Positions 9,841-23,134 are shown, counted from the stretch's first letter. The stretch: 64,000 bases of DNA from Malania oleifera (GCF_029873635.1 NC_080423.1:106749988-106813987), one strand, 5' to 3'. The notes: a model not told the origin generated them from the letters alone. Translations and numbers: made by a program.

Positions 9841-12140
9841 TAGTTCACAAAAAGTTGCCAGTAGCAAAAAATGGGCAGTAAGATCGAAGGCCATGGAGTT
9901 GAGCTTCATCTCTGACCCCAGTCAATGTATTACCTGCATTGCACGGCCCATGTTCCCGCCATGGGAAGGCAAGAACACGTCGCTGCTCAGGGCAACGGTG
10001 TAGTCTATAGCAGCCAGGATGGAAGACCTGTTGGTGTATGGGGAGAGCTCGGTGTCACGAGCCAACATCTCCTTTGTCACCAAGTTTGGGAATTCTGCTT
10101 CAAGTGGCTTCAATGCCTCTGTTCCCCCAAATGGATCTCCTCCCGCGATGTAAATTCGTGAACTGTTCGACGCCCCAAGAGCCTTAAGGAGCCTGCACTT
10201 GTTCAACAGTTTATCAACACAAATGTATTAAATCATACAGTTAGAGAGAACTTGTCAGCATTTTGGGGTTTTGGGTTTTTACTTCATTACTTCAAATGCA
10301 TTTAGAGGGCAGAGTCCAGCGTGACGTCGCTGGGTGGAACTCATGTTTAGCCTCCCGGTGAGGAGTTCAGGGTGATTTTTCCTCTCGCGTGTGATAATAC
10401 CATCGTACTTGGGGCCTAATCCAGTGAGGCACCCGGTTCTTATCCACACATCCTTCTCTAGACGGAGATGGAGGGCGATGTATGGGCCTTCGATCCACAT
10501 TCTTCTTGTTAGACGATTTGCAAGCGCCCCAATTGGGGCTGCAAATCTTAGTGCGTGGAAGGCCACCTGCAGTTTAAAAGGAAGTGGAAGAAAATGAGAC
10601 TGAGCAGCAATGAATCAAATTTTACGGTCATCAATTAAAGAAGATCATATACCTTGCAGCGGAGTTTCTGAAGATCAGTAGGGAGATTTTTGGAGAGCTT
10701 AGAATCTAACCCCTTTAACACAATTAGACCTTCTTCATTCAGCTACATGAACAGATTTAAAACATGCTGTAGAAAGTAAGTACACAATGCTTTACAGGGA
10801 TTTGAGTTCTCTCGGGGTTGCTTCCGAAAATTCCAAAACCCATTTGAGTAAATAAAACACAGGAGAAAATGAAACACAGAAATACAGAATGCACTTACTA
10901 ATAAAAACATTAGCTCTTGTTATGTTGTTGTCAAGGAAAAAAAAAAAAAAAAAAAAAGAGAAGAAAAGAAAATTTTGTAAACTCTATGAAGTTTCCCAAG
11001 TATTGTTCTGTCTCTTACTTGTTTGAAGAATCGAGCACGTATCCAAAGCGGAGAGACATTGAATGGCATTCGGGATTCGATGGACTGTCTTGAAACCAAA
11101 TGTGTGGAAGGAAGGGATGACACTATGCGAACGTCGGCTCGTAAAGTCCTCTTGAAATGTTCAACATCAAAAATGTCTGAAAATTCACTGCAAAATTTAG
11201 CAGACATGATACTGATCATTAGATCAATTCCTTCTTTCCACATAGAACAAATTCATTTGAAGACAGTTCTGCAGATCATAAGTACAACACAAAGCAAATG
11301 GTGAGTCCCTTGGCCAACCATTTATATCTTCAGAAATTTTTGAAAAATGAGTCTCACAAGAAAGAATGAACTTCAACAAATTTCATGAGTATCTCATAAT
11401 CATCAAAGAAACTTAAGGAAGAAAATGATTTGAGATTTATTGTTGTAAAGACATAAAATTTAATACTTTAAACTCAAAACGTTCCTTTACCTTTCATCTC
11501 CCCAGATTAGATTGACCTGCAGAATAGGCACAACCAGGGCTGCTCTAAGAATTCTTGCAATGACTACTGCATCAACTATCTGATTCCTCTGCTGATTCAG
11601 TCCTCCTGAAACCACAACCACCAAGAACCTCCTCTTCTCCCTCGAAATCTTTGCAGATGCTCTCCGGTACTCGATGCTGAAATCCAAGCACGGTCGATAC
11701 CCTTCTCCATCCGGCTGCTGCCAGAACTCCCTCTCCTCCTCGGAAAGGTTCCCAGAAACTCCTTGAATCGGTAGCGGCACCATCACACTGTTTGACAGAC
11801 TGGGCTCATCATCACTGCCTGAAACTCTAGCAGATAGTGAAGCCAAACGAAGGGGAGAGCTCAGATAAGGGGATGAGGGAGAGATGAAAGGACATGGGGC
11901 TGAGTTCTGAGATATGGGTATGAAGCTGATCATAGAGAATCCCAAGAAAGAGAAGAAGAGGAGGAGAGAGAGGTGGAAGAGAGAGGGAGGTGAGGATGAA
12001 CATAGCCTGTGTGTTCTTGCGTTCTTCTTGTTCGGGGAGAAGATTAGTGAAGTGAGTGGAGACAGTGAGAGGACTTGCAACAGAGGAGATGATGGGTTAG
12101 CAGTGATGGGGGAGTTCTTGAGGTTCCTTGCTCTTGCCAT
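9478..12140 (-). CDS. OFUT20: GDP-fucose protein O-fucosyltransferase family protein, OFUT20-like
   Basis: Exons (minus strand): 12140-11491, 11187-11019, 10742-10653, 10566-10291, 10197-9934, 9693-9478. They join with GT-AG introns into one open frame of 554 aa. A cytosolic tail and a hydrophobic segment at residues 54-75 suggest a type II Golgi membrane protein. Fold motifs visible: SGGLNQQRNQIVDAVVIAR (from residue 178), WGDESEFSDIFDVEHFK across the exon 1/2 junction, HLRLEKDVW (from residue 336; the HxRxE motif of plant OFUTs) and SHGGNMGRAM near residue 473. The family transfers fucose from GDP-fucose to proteins or glycans; the substrate of this clade is not known to me. I chose ATG 12140 (MARARN) over the in-frame ATG at 12305 because the family starts here. 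Oddities: the exon 4/5 junction (FE-CRLL) is one residue shorter than I recall in Arabidopsis (EIARLL), and the C-terminus ends at CMCNN, shorter than the relative. Confidence 0.9.
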
Positions 12141-12991
12141 GAAATTAAAGCTTCTTGAATTCTCAATCTGCAACTGAAAATGCTCTTGCTGATTAATGAT
12201 GGGTTTATGATTAGCATTCTCCTTCAGGGTGGCTCTTATGTTGTGTTCATCTTGGTCTCTTGGGATCAAGAAATGAGGATGAAAGCAAGATTGCAGGGGA
12301 AACACAGTGCAGTGGTCGTTAATTTCTGTTATTGATCATTTTTTAGGCTATAAGGCTAAAAATACCCTCCTCTCCTTTCTGAATATATGGTAATTGAGGG
12401 TATATAACAAGGGTATTTTGGTCATATAACTGATGTAATGGATTTTTGTTTGTATAACCATCCAAATTTAAAATGTCCTAAATAAATTTATTAAGACGGT
12501 ATTTGGAAGCATAAATTTCAGACTTTAAATTTGAATTTGGATGAATTTTGATAAATTTTAATACAATTATATATACCATCTCATTCAAATATATTATTAC
12601 TCTAAATTCAGCTAACTAAATTTTAGCTTATGCGATATTTTGAATTCTTGTAGTAGTGTTTGGGAAAATAAATTTTTGAGAATTATAGTTAGAATTACAT
12701 AGAATTGAAAGAGAGTTACTTTTATTTCGAGGAAAAATTATATTAATTTTAAATATAATATAATATAAAATTATATTAAAATTTATTTAAATCCAATTCC
12801 AAATTTTTACTTTCCAGCATTAGCAATTTTATTATAAAAAAGTGGCTTCAAGTTCCCGCAACAGTAATTTTTTTGGGCGGGCTACCTGGCCTGGGCCCAA
12901 TTTGTATGTGTATCTTACCGAGGTCCAGTCTCACGGAGAGGGAGGAGAGGAGAGAGAGACGGAAGGAGAGAGAGGGAGAAAGAGTGCAGCC
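12141..12991. promoter_or_regulatory. Shared divergent promoter region between OFUT20-like and DAP genes
   Basis: Only 851 bp separate the two start codons, which point away from each other. The interval has an AT-rich middle (about 12480-12830) and a GA-rich stretch just before the aminopeptidase ATG (12936-12985), which is probably its 5' UTR. No sharp TATA box could be assigned to either gene. Confidence 0.6.
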
Positions 12992-15900
12992 ATGGCGAAA
13001 GAAGACCGGAGTGAAGGAAAGGGCGTCGCTTCAGACCTTATCAACTTCTTGAACGCTTCACCAACTGCATTCCACGCCGTCGGTAATTCTTCTCCCTGTC
13101 ATTTTCCGTTGCTTCTCCATTTAGTTGCTAGCAAGTGCGAGGAAAAAGGGAAAATGAAGCCATCTTCGGTCATGGTTCTTGCGATTGGAGAAAACAAAAT
13201 CATCCTCTTGGTTCGGCTTTATAGAATCATTAATTTGTTTTTTGTGTATCAGATGAGGCGAAGAAACGGTTGTTAAAGGCGGGATTTGAGCAGGTTTCGG
13301 AGAGAGAAGATTGGAATTTGCAGGCGGGAAAGAAGTATTTTTTCACGAGGAACTATTCCACGATTGTTGCCTTTGCGATTGGGAAAAGGTAATAAGTTTA
13401 TAGAATTCGATGCTATTGAATAGCTAACCGAGCTTACTTGCTTGGTCGCTGACGCTGAGAAAGTCTAGGAAAAGAATAGAAATGAGAACTTTTTTTTATC
13501 CTTAATTTTTCGTTGTTGCAACAATTTGACTTAGTTGAGTTGAGCTTTTCATTCAGTGGGAACAAAAATAAATGAAGGCAATAGGATTTTTTTTTCTTTT
13601 TCTGTTCCGCTACTCTATTTCTTTAAGCAGCCAAACAGAGATTTGATCAATTACATGGTTATTCTTAACAATCGTTTCTGGCTGTTTTGTTGGATCTTGG
13701 CTTAGATATGTTGCTGGTAATGGTTTCCATATAGTTGGTGCCCATACTGATAGCCCCTGTCTAAAACTGAAGCCTATCTCAAAGGTAATTTAACACGTGT
13801 AATTGTGAAATAGATGGAATAGAGTTTTGTTCCGTATGATATAAAAGAATAAATGAATGTTGTTTTGCAAATTTGACTGGGTTGCTCAGGTGACTAAAGC
13901 TGGATATTTGGAGATTGGTGTCCAAACATATGGAGGTGGTTTGTGGCATACCTGGTTTGACCGCGACTTGACTGTCGCTGGACGGATGATTGTAAGAGAA
14001 GAGAAAGATGGTTCTGTTTCGTACTCTCATCGACTTGTTAGGATTGAGGAGCCCATAATGCGAATCCCGACCTTAGCAATTCACTTAGACAGGTTCTTGT
14101 CAGATGAATTACTATATGCTTGTTGGATTGTTATGGAGTTTCAATTGATAGATAGTATTTGCTGAGTAATTTGTGCTTGAATTTAGAAAATTCGGTTTGA
14201 CTTGGTATTGAAGAAGGGTATTGTTTTTACCATTTTGAGTAGGGGTGTAAATGATGGCTTTAAGGTGAACGCACAGAATCATCTTGTTCCTGTATTAGCC
14301 ACTTCAATGAAGGTAATCTTGGACCTAAGCCCTTTGAATACACATTTGTTTCTCTATAATGTTAATTCTTGTTGGTCATTATTTTTGGCAGTCCTTATTT
14401 CGTGTATGCTAAGGCATAATTTTTCTTATACTAATAAACTTATGAAGTGGCAAGCCTTGACTTTATGGTAAGGTGCTATATCCAAACTTGAAGGCCATAG
14501 CCCATAGGTTCAAATTACAGAAACAGTCTCTCCAAGTGTGGAAGTTAGACTGCATACGTCATGGCCTTTCTAGACCCTCAATGGTGTGGAGTCTTGTGCA
14601 GAGGGTGGTACATTTTTAAAAAATAAATTTATGAGGTACTGGAATCTTGGGCTTTAATTGCTCAAAGTCAATCTTTGGAGGAATTTATTTTTCTCTCTGT
14701 GGTTACAGCATGAAGATTATTGTGATTAGGGTTGATGTTAGGATTGATGTGTGGAAGCATTTTTTTTCCTTTAGAAATTTTGTTTATATCAACAACTGGA
14801 CTGGGTTGGAGAGCATGCTTATCATGGGAAGAGAGCATAACCTTTTTAATTTGATCGTTAGATCAACAAATATAGCACAGGGCCATTTTATTGTCTTTTG
14901 TGCTACATTGAATTAGAGGCCATAGGGTCATAAAAGTTGCTGCTTTTGTATTTGAACAAACAATTGGGGTAATTATAGGAGAATTGCTAATTTTGGCTAC
15001 TTTTAAGTTTGCCTGATGACCTTAGAGGCTGCAGTAGCAAGAGGATAATATTTGTGAATATGAATTTGAGATTTGCAACAAAACCGTGTGTCGCATACCT
15101 TCAAATCAATAGAATCAGAATATCTACACAAATCCAAAAACATGCCTAGGGATGGAAGCAATGATCCTGTGCTGTCTCTTTTGGCAGTCATCCAAATTCC
15201 ATTGATGTCTGATTAACTCAATATTTAGTATGCCAAATCAGAGGAATCTTGAAGTGCTGAACAAATTCTAGGGTCTCATTAGGAATATCAGGGCAAGAAG
15301 ATATGAAAACAATTCTCTTTATGGCGGTATTTTTTTCTTAAAATCAAAGGTTGAAGGTGAAGATTGTCTGGATATTTTTTCCTTGGTAAAATGAATTAAA
15401 TGACTCCGATACAAGATTTTCCCCACGCATCTCAATTACCTTTTTTGCAGGCAGAGCTCACTAAAGTTGTTGGGGAAAATGGTCCAGTTGAAAGTGGAGC
15501 TCAAAATGTTAAAATGGGGAAGCATCACTCTCTTCTACTCCAGGTTTGCAGCTATTTTCTCCCAAATTCCACTGCTTTTGATTTTGAACTTTGGTTGACG
15601 ATTCAGCTTTGATGAATTAGCCGAATGCAATGTTAATAGTAAACATATGACAAATTTTGACTTGCTTTGATTTATTTTCTTATTTTTCTCTAGCTGCTTG
15701 CAACTCAGGCTGGGTGTGAACCAGATCAAATTTATGATTTCGAGTTACAAGCATGTGATACTCAACCAAGCTTAGTTGCTGGTGCTATGAAAGAATTCAT
15801 TTTTTCAGGAAGGCTTGACAATCTCTGCATGTCATTTTGCTCTTTGAAGGTATGATTTGTTGTAACAGCTTTCATCCTTCTATAAAACTTCTCATTTTTT

Positions 15901-18900
15901 TTTTAATTGTGCATTGTACTATATAGAATGATCTTGTTTCTCTTCTTCTGTACATTGATGCTCATATTCTGTGTCTCTGTGCATGTGTGCCATAATTTGT
16001 TAGGGTGAGCAACATAATGTCATTTTGCCTTTCAACAAATAAATTAAAAGCACTATTCTTTAATTTGAAATAACGTGTTTTTCTTTGTTTTTTTATTTTA
16101 TGTGTTTTGAACTTGAATCTTGTAGTCCAGGCAAACTAAACATATGCACTTGTGCATCTCATGAGTCATGACCATAGTGTTTGGCTTAGACTTGCCATTT
16201 TCTCTTTCTTTCTATCGCATAGTGAAAAATAAATAAATAAAACTAATTCTTGAAGTTGCCCAGTTAGTGGTCATTGCTATTGGGTTGGTCTAGAAAGGAT
16301 GTTCAGTTTTGGAATTGAGTCTTGCAGGCCAATCAGCCTATGCCATTTTGCCTTTTTGTTGCTTAGCCATGAGGTTTAGCCTTTTTTCTAGCATATGACA
16401 TGAGAATGTGCTGTTTAATTTGTGAAGTTCTCAGCATCGTAAGTGTGATTGAATTCAAGTCAGGGAGTTGTATTGGACTTTAGTTAGGAGAATGGTCGCA
16501 GGATATGCTCAAGAAATGTGAAGTTTAATGTATGTGGACTTCGAGTATTTGGGTTATGGTAAATTGTTGATAGGCCTTCTTATATCAATAATATTGTTCC
16601 TTTTTGACCTGCGTGACATTGGTTTGGGTGGTTTAGTTTATGGCTATGTATGGTTGACCCTTTGGTGCAGGATGAGCAAGGTACCTATTTTTGTCAAGTT
16701 AGATTTTCTCATGAGTTTAGTTATTTAGGGTTTTAGGGTTTTCCAATTGAATTTGGAAATGCCTAGATGATAACGGAATTATATGGTTAACTAATTTATT
16801 TAAGACTATTATAAAAATTAAAAAAATATTAGATGAATGGAAGAAAAACACTTCAATACCTATTTACAAAAATAAAGGAGATATTCAAAATTGTAATAAG
16901 TATCATAGAATTAATATGAGTCATATAATGAAATTGTGGGAAAGGATATTTGAACAAAGGTTAAGGTTAGAAACGAAGGTCTTAGAATATCAATTTGGTT
17001 TTATGCCCGAGAGATCTACTACGAAGCTATATATCTTGTAGGAAGATTAATGGAACAGTTTAGGGAAAAGAAGAGGGATTTGAGTATGGTATTTATTGAC
17101 TTAGAGAAAGCATATAATAGGGCACTCAGGAAAGTTTTATGGTGGGTTTTAGAAAAAAAGAGGTGTTTGTAGTAGGTATATTGATGTTTTTAAGGATATA
17201 TACGATGGAGTAATGACTAGCATTAGGACTACAGGTGGAGAGATTAGGGAATTTCCTATTATAATACGTGTACATCAAGGATCTTGTTTTAGCACTTACC
17301 TTTTTGCTTTAGTGATGGATGAACTTATTAGGAGTATGTTGTTTAAAGATGATATTGTCTTGATTGATGAAACTAGGGGTGGAATAGAATCTAAGTTAGT
17401 AGAATTATGGAGAGAAGCTTAACAATCTCGAGCCTTTAGGAAAAGTAAAAATAAGATAGAATATATGAAATGTAATTTCAATCATAGTGAGAGGAATATT
17501 GGAGATAAAGTTAAATTTGATGATAATGAAATCAATAGCACTAGTAGATTCAATACTTTAGATCTATTATGCAAGTTGAAAGAGAAATTGAAAAAGATGT
17601 GCTGCATAGAGTTACAACAGATTGGGTAAAATGAAGAAGTGCTTTGAGTGTGTTGTACCCTTAAAATTAAAAAAATAAGTTCTATAGGATGACCGTAAAA
17701 CCAGTTATGCTACATGGATCTGAATGTTGGCAACTAAGAAACAACATTTCCAAAGAGTAAAAGTTGTCAAGATGAGAATGCTAAGATGAATGAGTGGTAT
17801 GACATTAAAAGATAAATTAAGGAATGAACTTATTCGAGGTACGTTAGGTGTAGCTTTTGTAGAATATAAGATAAGGGAGGGATGGCTCAGGTGGTTTTAG
17901 TACTTGCAACATAGGCCTAGTAGTGCGCTAGTGAAGAAAAGTGAATTAGTTATTGTGAGGGGTAGTAGAAGGAGTAGGGGTAGACCTAAAATAATTAGGA
18001 ATGACATAATGTGTAAGGATTTAATAGCCTTGAATCTATCGAAGGAAATTGCCCATGATTGCGTAAATTGGCAGAAAAGGTCATGCAGCCGAATCCACCT
18101 AGTGGGTCTTAAGGCTGGGTTCTTTTTCTTTTTTTTGTTGTTGTTTCAAATTATTTCATTTTGGGGTTTAAGAATTTGATTTTATGGATTTATTTTCTGG
18201 TTTACTTCATTTGCATTTAAACATAGGCTTACACATGTGATGGCACTGGCTTTTAGAACTGATTGTGATGTGGAAGGAACCCTAATCTCTCTCTCTCTCT
18301 CTCTCTCCTATCTTTGTTTCTGTATCCTCTCCACTTTACTCCATCAATTTTCTATCTTTCTCCCCTTTCTGTCTCCTGCATTATCCTTTCTTAACTCCAC
18401 TCGCTCTTTTCATTGGGTTAACCTTGATTTTTTTTTAATGACTGCTCCATGGTCTGGATCTTGAAAACTCTAACCTGTTTAACGTGTACCCACTCCCACT
18501 ATTAATTTTTCATATTGTTGATTTTTGCTTGTGTTCTAATGGTGAATTTTCTCCATCATTCTAATACATAGTAGTTCATTCTCATTTGTTTCTTTATGGA
18601 TTAAATTTCAGGCATTGATTGATGCAACAGCTCCAGAAAGTTGTCTTGACAATGAGACTGGTGTGAGGATGGTGGCCCTGTTTGATCATGAGGAGATTGG
18701 ATCTGATTCGGCACAGGGAGCTGGATCTCCCGTCATGCTGAATGCTCTGTCAAGAGTCACAAACTCTTTCAGCTCAGATTCTAAGGTACTCCATCCATTT
18801 CGGGGTTCAGATTTTTGTGTTTTTGTTTGAAATTTTGGGTTAAATTGGTTTATTGTTGTGGCTTTTGTCAGATAAAGTTGCTGCTGATTTTGGTTTTGCT

Positions 18901-20382
18901 GAAACTTCTGATAAATAACGTTAACCTGTGATGCTGTTTGATTCAGTTATATTGCTTTATCATGCATTGGTGTAACATGCAATATCAGTTGTTTGTTTAA
19001 TATTTTAATATTGTTTTTTTTAATTTTTTATTTTTACTATTTTGTACCTGCTGATGTTGAGGGGGGAGAGAGAGCATTTTGATCAGCAACTTCAAAATTC
19101 AAAAAGCTAATTTCTGTCATGTTCTTTGCTGCATTTTTTTCAGAGGGATTTCAGGAAAGAAATGATTTTCAGCTCATAGTTTGCTGTATTTTTTTTATGT
19201 TTATTTATTTGAATGTTGTAGTAGAGATGGCATCTTATGTTTCTCAATATCCTACATTGGGGGGATGGGAGTCACCTAACATTGTTGGAACGTAGGAAAT
19301 CAAAACAAGAAAGAATGTTTGTATTTCCCATGATATAGGGATATCTTTAGTTTTAAGCCTTTTTCATGTTGTCATTCGAGAGACTCTAAATTATGAACCT
19401 TCCATGGTATGCCAGAATGATATTAATTTGAACAATTACAATTTACAAGCAGTGGCATCATCATCTTTTATTTTAAACATGGTCATTTAGTTTGCTTTTA
19501 TTTATTTATTTGTTTTTAAAATTGCTTCTGACTTAAGTTGTTTGTGTTGGATTGATTGCATTGTAGCTGCTTGAGAAAGCAATCCAGAGGAGTTTCCTTG
19601 TATCTGCAGACATGGCACATGCCCTGCACCCGAATTATATGGTAATTAGAGTCAACTTCTCAGAGCAGCTAGTTTGATTTACTGCAATATGGTAACACAG
19701 CATTCCTTTTCAGGACAAACACGAAGATAATCATCAGCCGAAGCTACATGGGGGACTTGTCATTAAACACAACGCAAATCAACGCTATGCAACTAATGCA
19801 GTCACTTCCTTTGTATTCAGAGAGATAGCAGATAAGCATAACCTTCCTGTTCAGGTCTGATTTTTTGTCTCAGTTAATTGGGTCACTGTGTTTTTGGTTT
19901 CGAACTATTTATTGTGGTGTACCGAGGTATGATGCTGTGGGGGCAAATGTTCACTCTAGAATTTTCTATGACTTAACTTCCAGGAGTTGCCTTCACTGGT
20001 ATGCCCCCAAATAAGGGCTTTTATGTACATGCAAATAGAAAAAAATAATGATAGAAGGTGTAACTATTCATTGAATGTGGATTCTGTCTCCCTCGAAAAA
20101 ATTTCTGCCACCGACTATTCAAGAACAAACGATTCTTATAAAACCACAATTTCATTGCAGGATTTTGTTGTCCGCAGCGACATGCCCTGTGGTTCAACCA
20201 TTGGTCCTATCCTGGCCAGTGGTGTGGGAATCCGTACAGTTGACGTCGGTGCCCCACAACTATCAATGCATAGTATAAGAGAAATGTGTGCAGTTGACGA
20301 CGTGGAGCATTCATACAAGCATTTTAAGGCATATTTCCAGGAGTTCTCCGATCTCGACGGTAAGATTACCGTGGACATTTAG
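12992..20382 (+). CDS. DAP1: Aspartyl aminopeptidase, M18 family
   Basis: Exons: 12992-13082, 13253-13388, 13706-13784, 13890-14092, 14243-14312, 15451-15543, 15694-15849, 18612-18785, 19567-19641, 19714-19854, 20161-20382. All introns are GT-AG and the frame is open for 479 aa, the family's normal length. The enzyme removes N-terminal Asp or Glu from peptides in the cytosol and is a dodecameric di-zinc peptidase. The metal ligands known from human DNPEP are all present: His89 (GAHTDSP), Asp266 (GRLDNL), Glu304 with the catalytic base Glu303 (DHEEIGS), Asp349 ([10 protein letters not shown]) and His443 (LSMHSIRE). No targeting peptide is visible, and the start [17 protein letters not shown] fits the cytosolic plant form. 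Intron 5 holds a SINE remnant and intron 7 (2762 bp) a LINE fragment. Nothing suggests loss of function. Confidence 0.95.
14468..14622 (+). mobile_element. Old Au-like SINE remnant in intron 5 of the aminopeptidase gene
   Basis: It contains a tRNA-type box B-like GGTTCAAATTA (14507-14517). The body that follows matches the Au SINE layout I know from plants: GAAACAGTCTCT, TTAGACTGCATACGTC, TAGACCCTCAATGGTGTGGA, then a T-rich end. Box A and the ends are too diverged to set exact borders or a TSD. Confidence 0.6.
16740..18150 (+). mobile_element. RTE-clade LINE fragment in intron 7 of the aminopeptidase gene
   Basis: The translated fragments give a reverse transcriptase and C-terminal region in order: [80 protein letters not shown], the polymerase motif [10 protein letters not shown] (usual wording FADDIVL), then a C-terminal RSRGRPK-like stretch. 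It ends in a (TTG)n tail at about 18134-18147, as plant RTE elements do. The endonuclease part is missing (5' truncated), and frameshifts and stops break the RT, for example between 17040 and 17210 and after 17420. No clear TSD was found. It lies in the same orientation as the host gene and is harmlessly intronic. Confidence 0.85.
18285..18308. repeat. (TC)n microsatellite in intron 7
   Basis: A short run of TC dinucleotides shortly after the LINE fragment. Confidence 0.7.
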
Positions 20383-21021
20383 GTAGACTTGCTGTGGATG
20401 ATTTTGAAAGCATGATTGCAAGGTTGTCAACCTTTCATGCTTGATTTGTGTTGTTAGAGGGTCATTGCTTAATATATCAATGGCTCTTGTTTTACCATGC
20501 TTTATTTGCTTTGCACGCCATGACTATGGTCTGCTGCTTCGCTCTTAAATCTTTGTAGAATGGCACTCTCATTCTGCTTACATTAATATTTCTAATATTT
20601 TAACCCCAATATGAATATTACACTAGTATAGTGGTGTAGTGCCTTTTCTTATGGCTGCTACCATTCATATATATATGTATATATATATTTTTTTGTTTTT
20701 GTTGAGGCATAGCAATAAAATTTCTAAATAATTTCAAATTTTCTTGTTGGAACTATTTCCTCTGAGAATTATGAACAATTTTTAGAAATTATTTCCAGAA
20801 CTTCCAAGTAAAATGCAAACACTTCTGTCGAATAATAAGCCCAATCATCGATATGTTTATTGCAATTTATCTTGTCTATGTTCATGAAAAAGAATACCAC
20901 CTTGGGGGGACCGGGGGGATGTGTTTGGTCTGGAATTTCACTACTTGAATGCCACTGCTACAATACAAGAGTGCTAAATTTGTTGCTATATTTGAGTGTG
21001 AAGATATTGAGATGTGGGCTA

Positions 21022-21251
21022 GCTATTATAACATCAACAAGGGCATCAAATCTTTCATGGGGGTTGTGTCAAAATTATGAGACCCAATGAGTTGATGCAA
21101 ATAATCCTTATCTAACTTGGGTTGAAATCATTTTTCAGAGGTATGAATAAGCTATTATGACAAGGGCACCAATCTTACGTTGGGGGTTTGTCAAAATTAT
21201 GCGACCCCATGAGTTGGTGCACACAAATATCTTATCTAACTTGGGTTCAAA
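21022..21251. repeat. Imperfect tandem repeat, two copies of about 105 bp
   Basis: Copies at 21022-21128 and 21151-21251 share GCTATTAT, GGGCA, GTCAAAATTATG, GACCC, ATGAGTTG, GTGCA/ATGCA and TTATCTAACTTGGGTT in the same order. Confidence 0.75.
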
Positions 21252-21280
21252 TTTAACTAGCAATTTTGCCACCATCCACC

Positions 21281-21282
<2 letters not shown>

Positions 21283-21318
<36 letters not shown>
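21283..21318. repeat. (GA)n microsatellite
   Basis: Clean run of GA dinucleotides, not inside a recognised element. Confidence 0.85.
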
Positions 21319-21322
<4 letters not shown>

Positions 21323-23060
21323 ACTAAAATCTCTTGAGTGAAATTTTCTTGCATCAATATATAAGATGATATATAACGTGTCCAACTGAATCTGATTGGA
21401 CAGCCTTCGAAACAAAAATTATCGTATGATGCTTAGGGTTTCTTGACTATTCCATCATTCCATGTCCCTTCTTACTCTTGAGATAAAAATAACAAGAGAT
21501 TACATTATATATGATAATGGACAAGGCAATCCATGAGCACTTGTAAAAGAAGTAAGGTTGTGCTCAGGGGTGAATTTTTTAGCCCTTACAATTTGTATGA
21601 ATTTGGACCAAAGTAATCTAATTTGGTAATTTTGTACTTTATTTGTTTCAAATTCAAATAAATTTAAATATAAGATCTAAAATTCATACTCCTAAACATG
21701 AGATAAAAAGATTGAAATATTTATATAACATTAAATCGTAGTAAAAATGTGCTATAAGATTTTCAGGATATTTCAAATGAAGAATAGTCATGTGTTCATA
21801 TATGATATACCAACATATTTATTTTAGTACTATAATATTGGGTTATTGTATTAATGATTTTAATAATATAATATTATATCATATTGTAATTAATTATGTT
21901 ATTATATTTTAATATAATATCACATTATTATGATGTAATATATTATTATTTTGTAAATTTAATAATACAATAATTTTTTTTAGAAATAATAATTATGCAT
22001 ATGACAATATCATTAAAAGGATTTTTTGGGAATAATGTTAAGACAATATATATAGACAAGTATGACAATTATGATGTCCTAATTACCAATATATCTAATA
22101 ATCTTAAAAAAAAAAAATTATAATATAAGGATAACAAAATTGTTAAAGAACGTGGACATTGTGATAAATATTAGAAGCATATTGGATGAAGTAAGCATAA
22201 TTCTAAAACCTAAGATGAAATTCTCCTTCTTTTGCATTGTTAGAAGAATTTTAGTTTTGTGTTAACCTTGCAAACCCCATATAAATGCTATGATGTAACT
22301 AGTTTGTTGATCAAGTTTACAAATCAAGTGACAAAATGTAAAATATGATGTGCAAGGTTCCATCAATATCTTGAAAATTAAGTAAGAGATGTTTAGATTA
22401 AAGAAATTTTTGGATAGAGAAAAGGGCTACACTCACGGATAATATTTTTCTTTTAATTTTAACTTGTAGAATGGAAACAATAAGCAACATTCACTTTTTC
22501 TTTCTTTTTCCTTTTTTATTTTTGGAGGTTGAAAAGTTCTATAACCCTATGTTAGATTTGGATTTGGATAAGATGTAATACAAAATTGTATTGAAATTTA
22601 TCCAAATCCACCCAAATCCAAAGTTAAGGTCCTAGCTTCCGAACGCAGCATAATAGTATTTGAAAGCATGAATTTCTAAGTTTTATATTTGGATTTGTGT
22701 GGATTTGAAAGAAAATCAATACAATTTTGTACTATAATTGCTTCAAGTGCATATAAATTCAAACTTAAAATCCGAATTTCATACTTTCAAATGTAATGGA
22801 AGAAGAAATTAATTTGGCATTTTTATGGATTCGAGTCCTCATTTTATAAGGTGGACAAACACTCTTGTAGCCGAAGTCATTAAAAGTCATCAGGATTGCA
22901 AAAACTATGAAGTATGCTTGAAGCATATTGAGGAGAACTCACAAGGAGTTATGAAGTGTCCTAGAAGCCCACGAAGGATAATTCACAAGCACACATCTAT
23001 GAAATTCTCAAATAATAGAGGAAAGAAAGGGGTAGAGTGCACGTGAGTATTTTAAATCTT

Positions 23061-23113
23061 GTCCCACATTGAATAAGAGTTAAAAGGTTGGGACAATTGA
23101 GTTATTATAACAA
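23061..23113 (+). promoter_or_regulatory. USE and TATA box of U5 copy 1
   Basis: USE GTCCCACATTG at 23061-23071; TATA-like TTATTATAACAA at 23102-23113. Confidence 0.85.
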
Positions 23114-23134
23114 GGGAGTCTAAAGAAAGGAAGA

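Larger units (their letters stand above)
20383..22070. other. Intergenic region between the aminopeptidase gene and the U5 cluster
   Basis: The first few hundred bases are the likely 3' UTR (AATAAA at about 20711 is a possible poly(A) signal). The region also holds a two-copy repeat at about 21022-21251, a GA microsatellite at 21283-21318 and a strongly AT-rich part at 21830-22120. No gene was recognised. Confidence 0.5.

Noticed and set aside
19987-20160. Possible extra exon at the start of the last aminopeptidase exon
   Set aside because: The frame is open back to 19987, but it has no homology to M18 peptidases and a good acceptor (TTCATTGCAG) lies at 20151-20160, giving the exact expected join VQ-DFVV.
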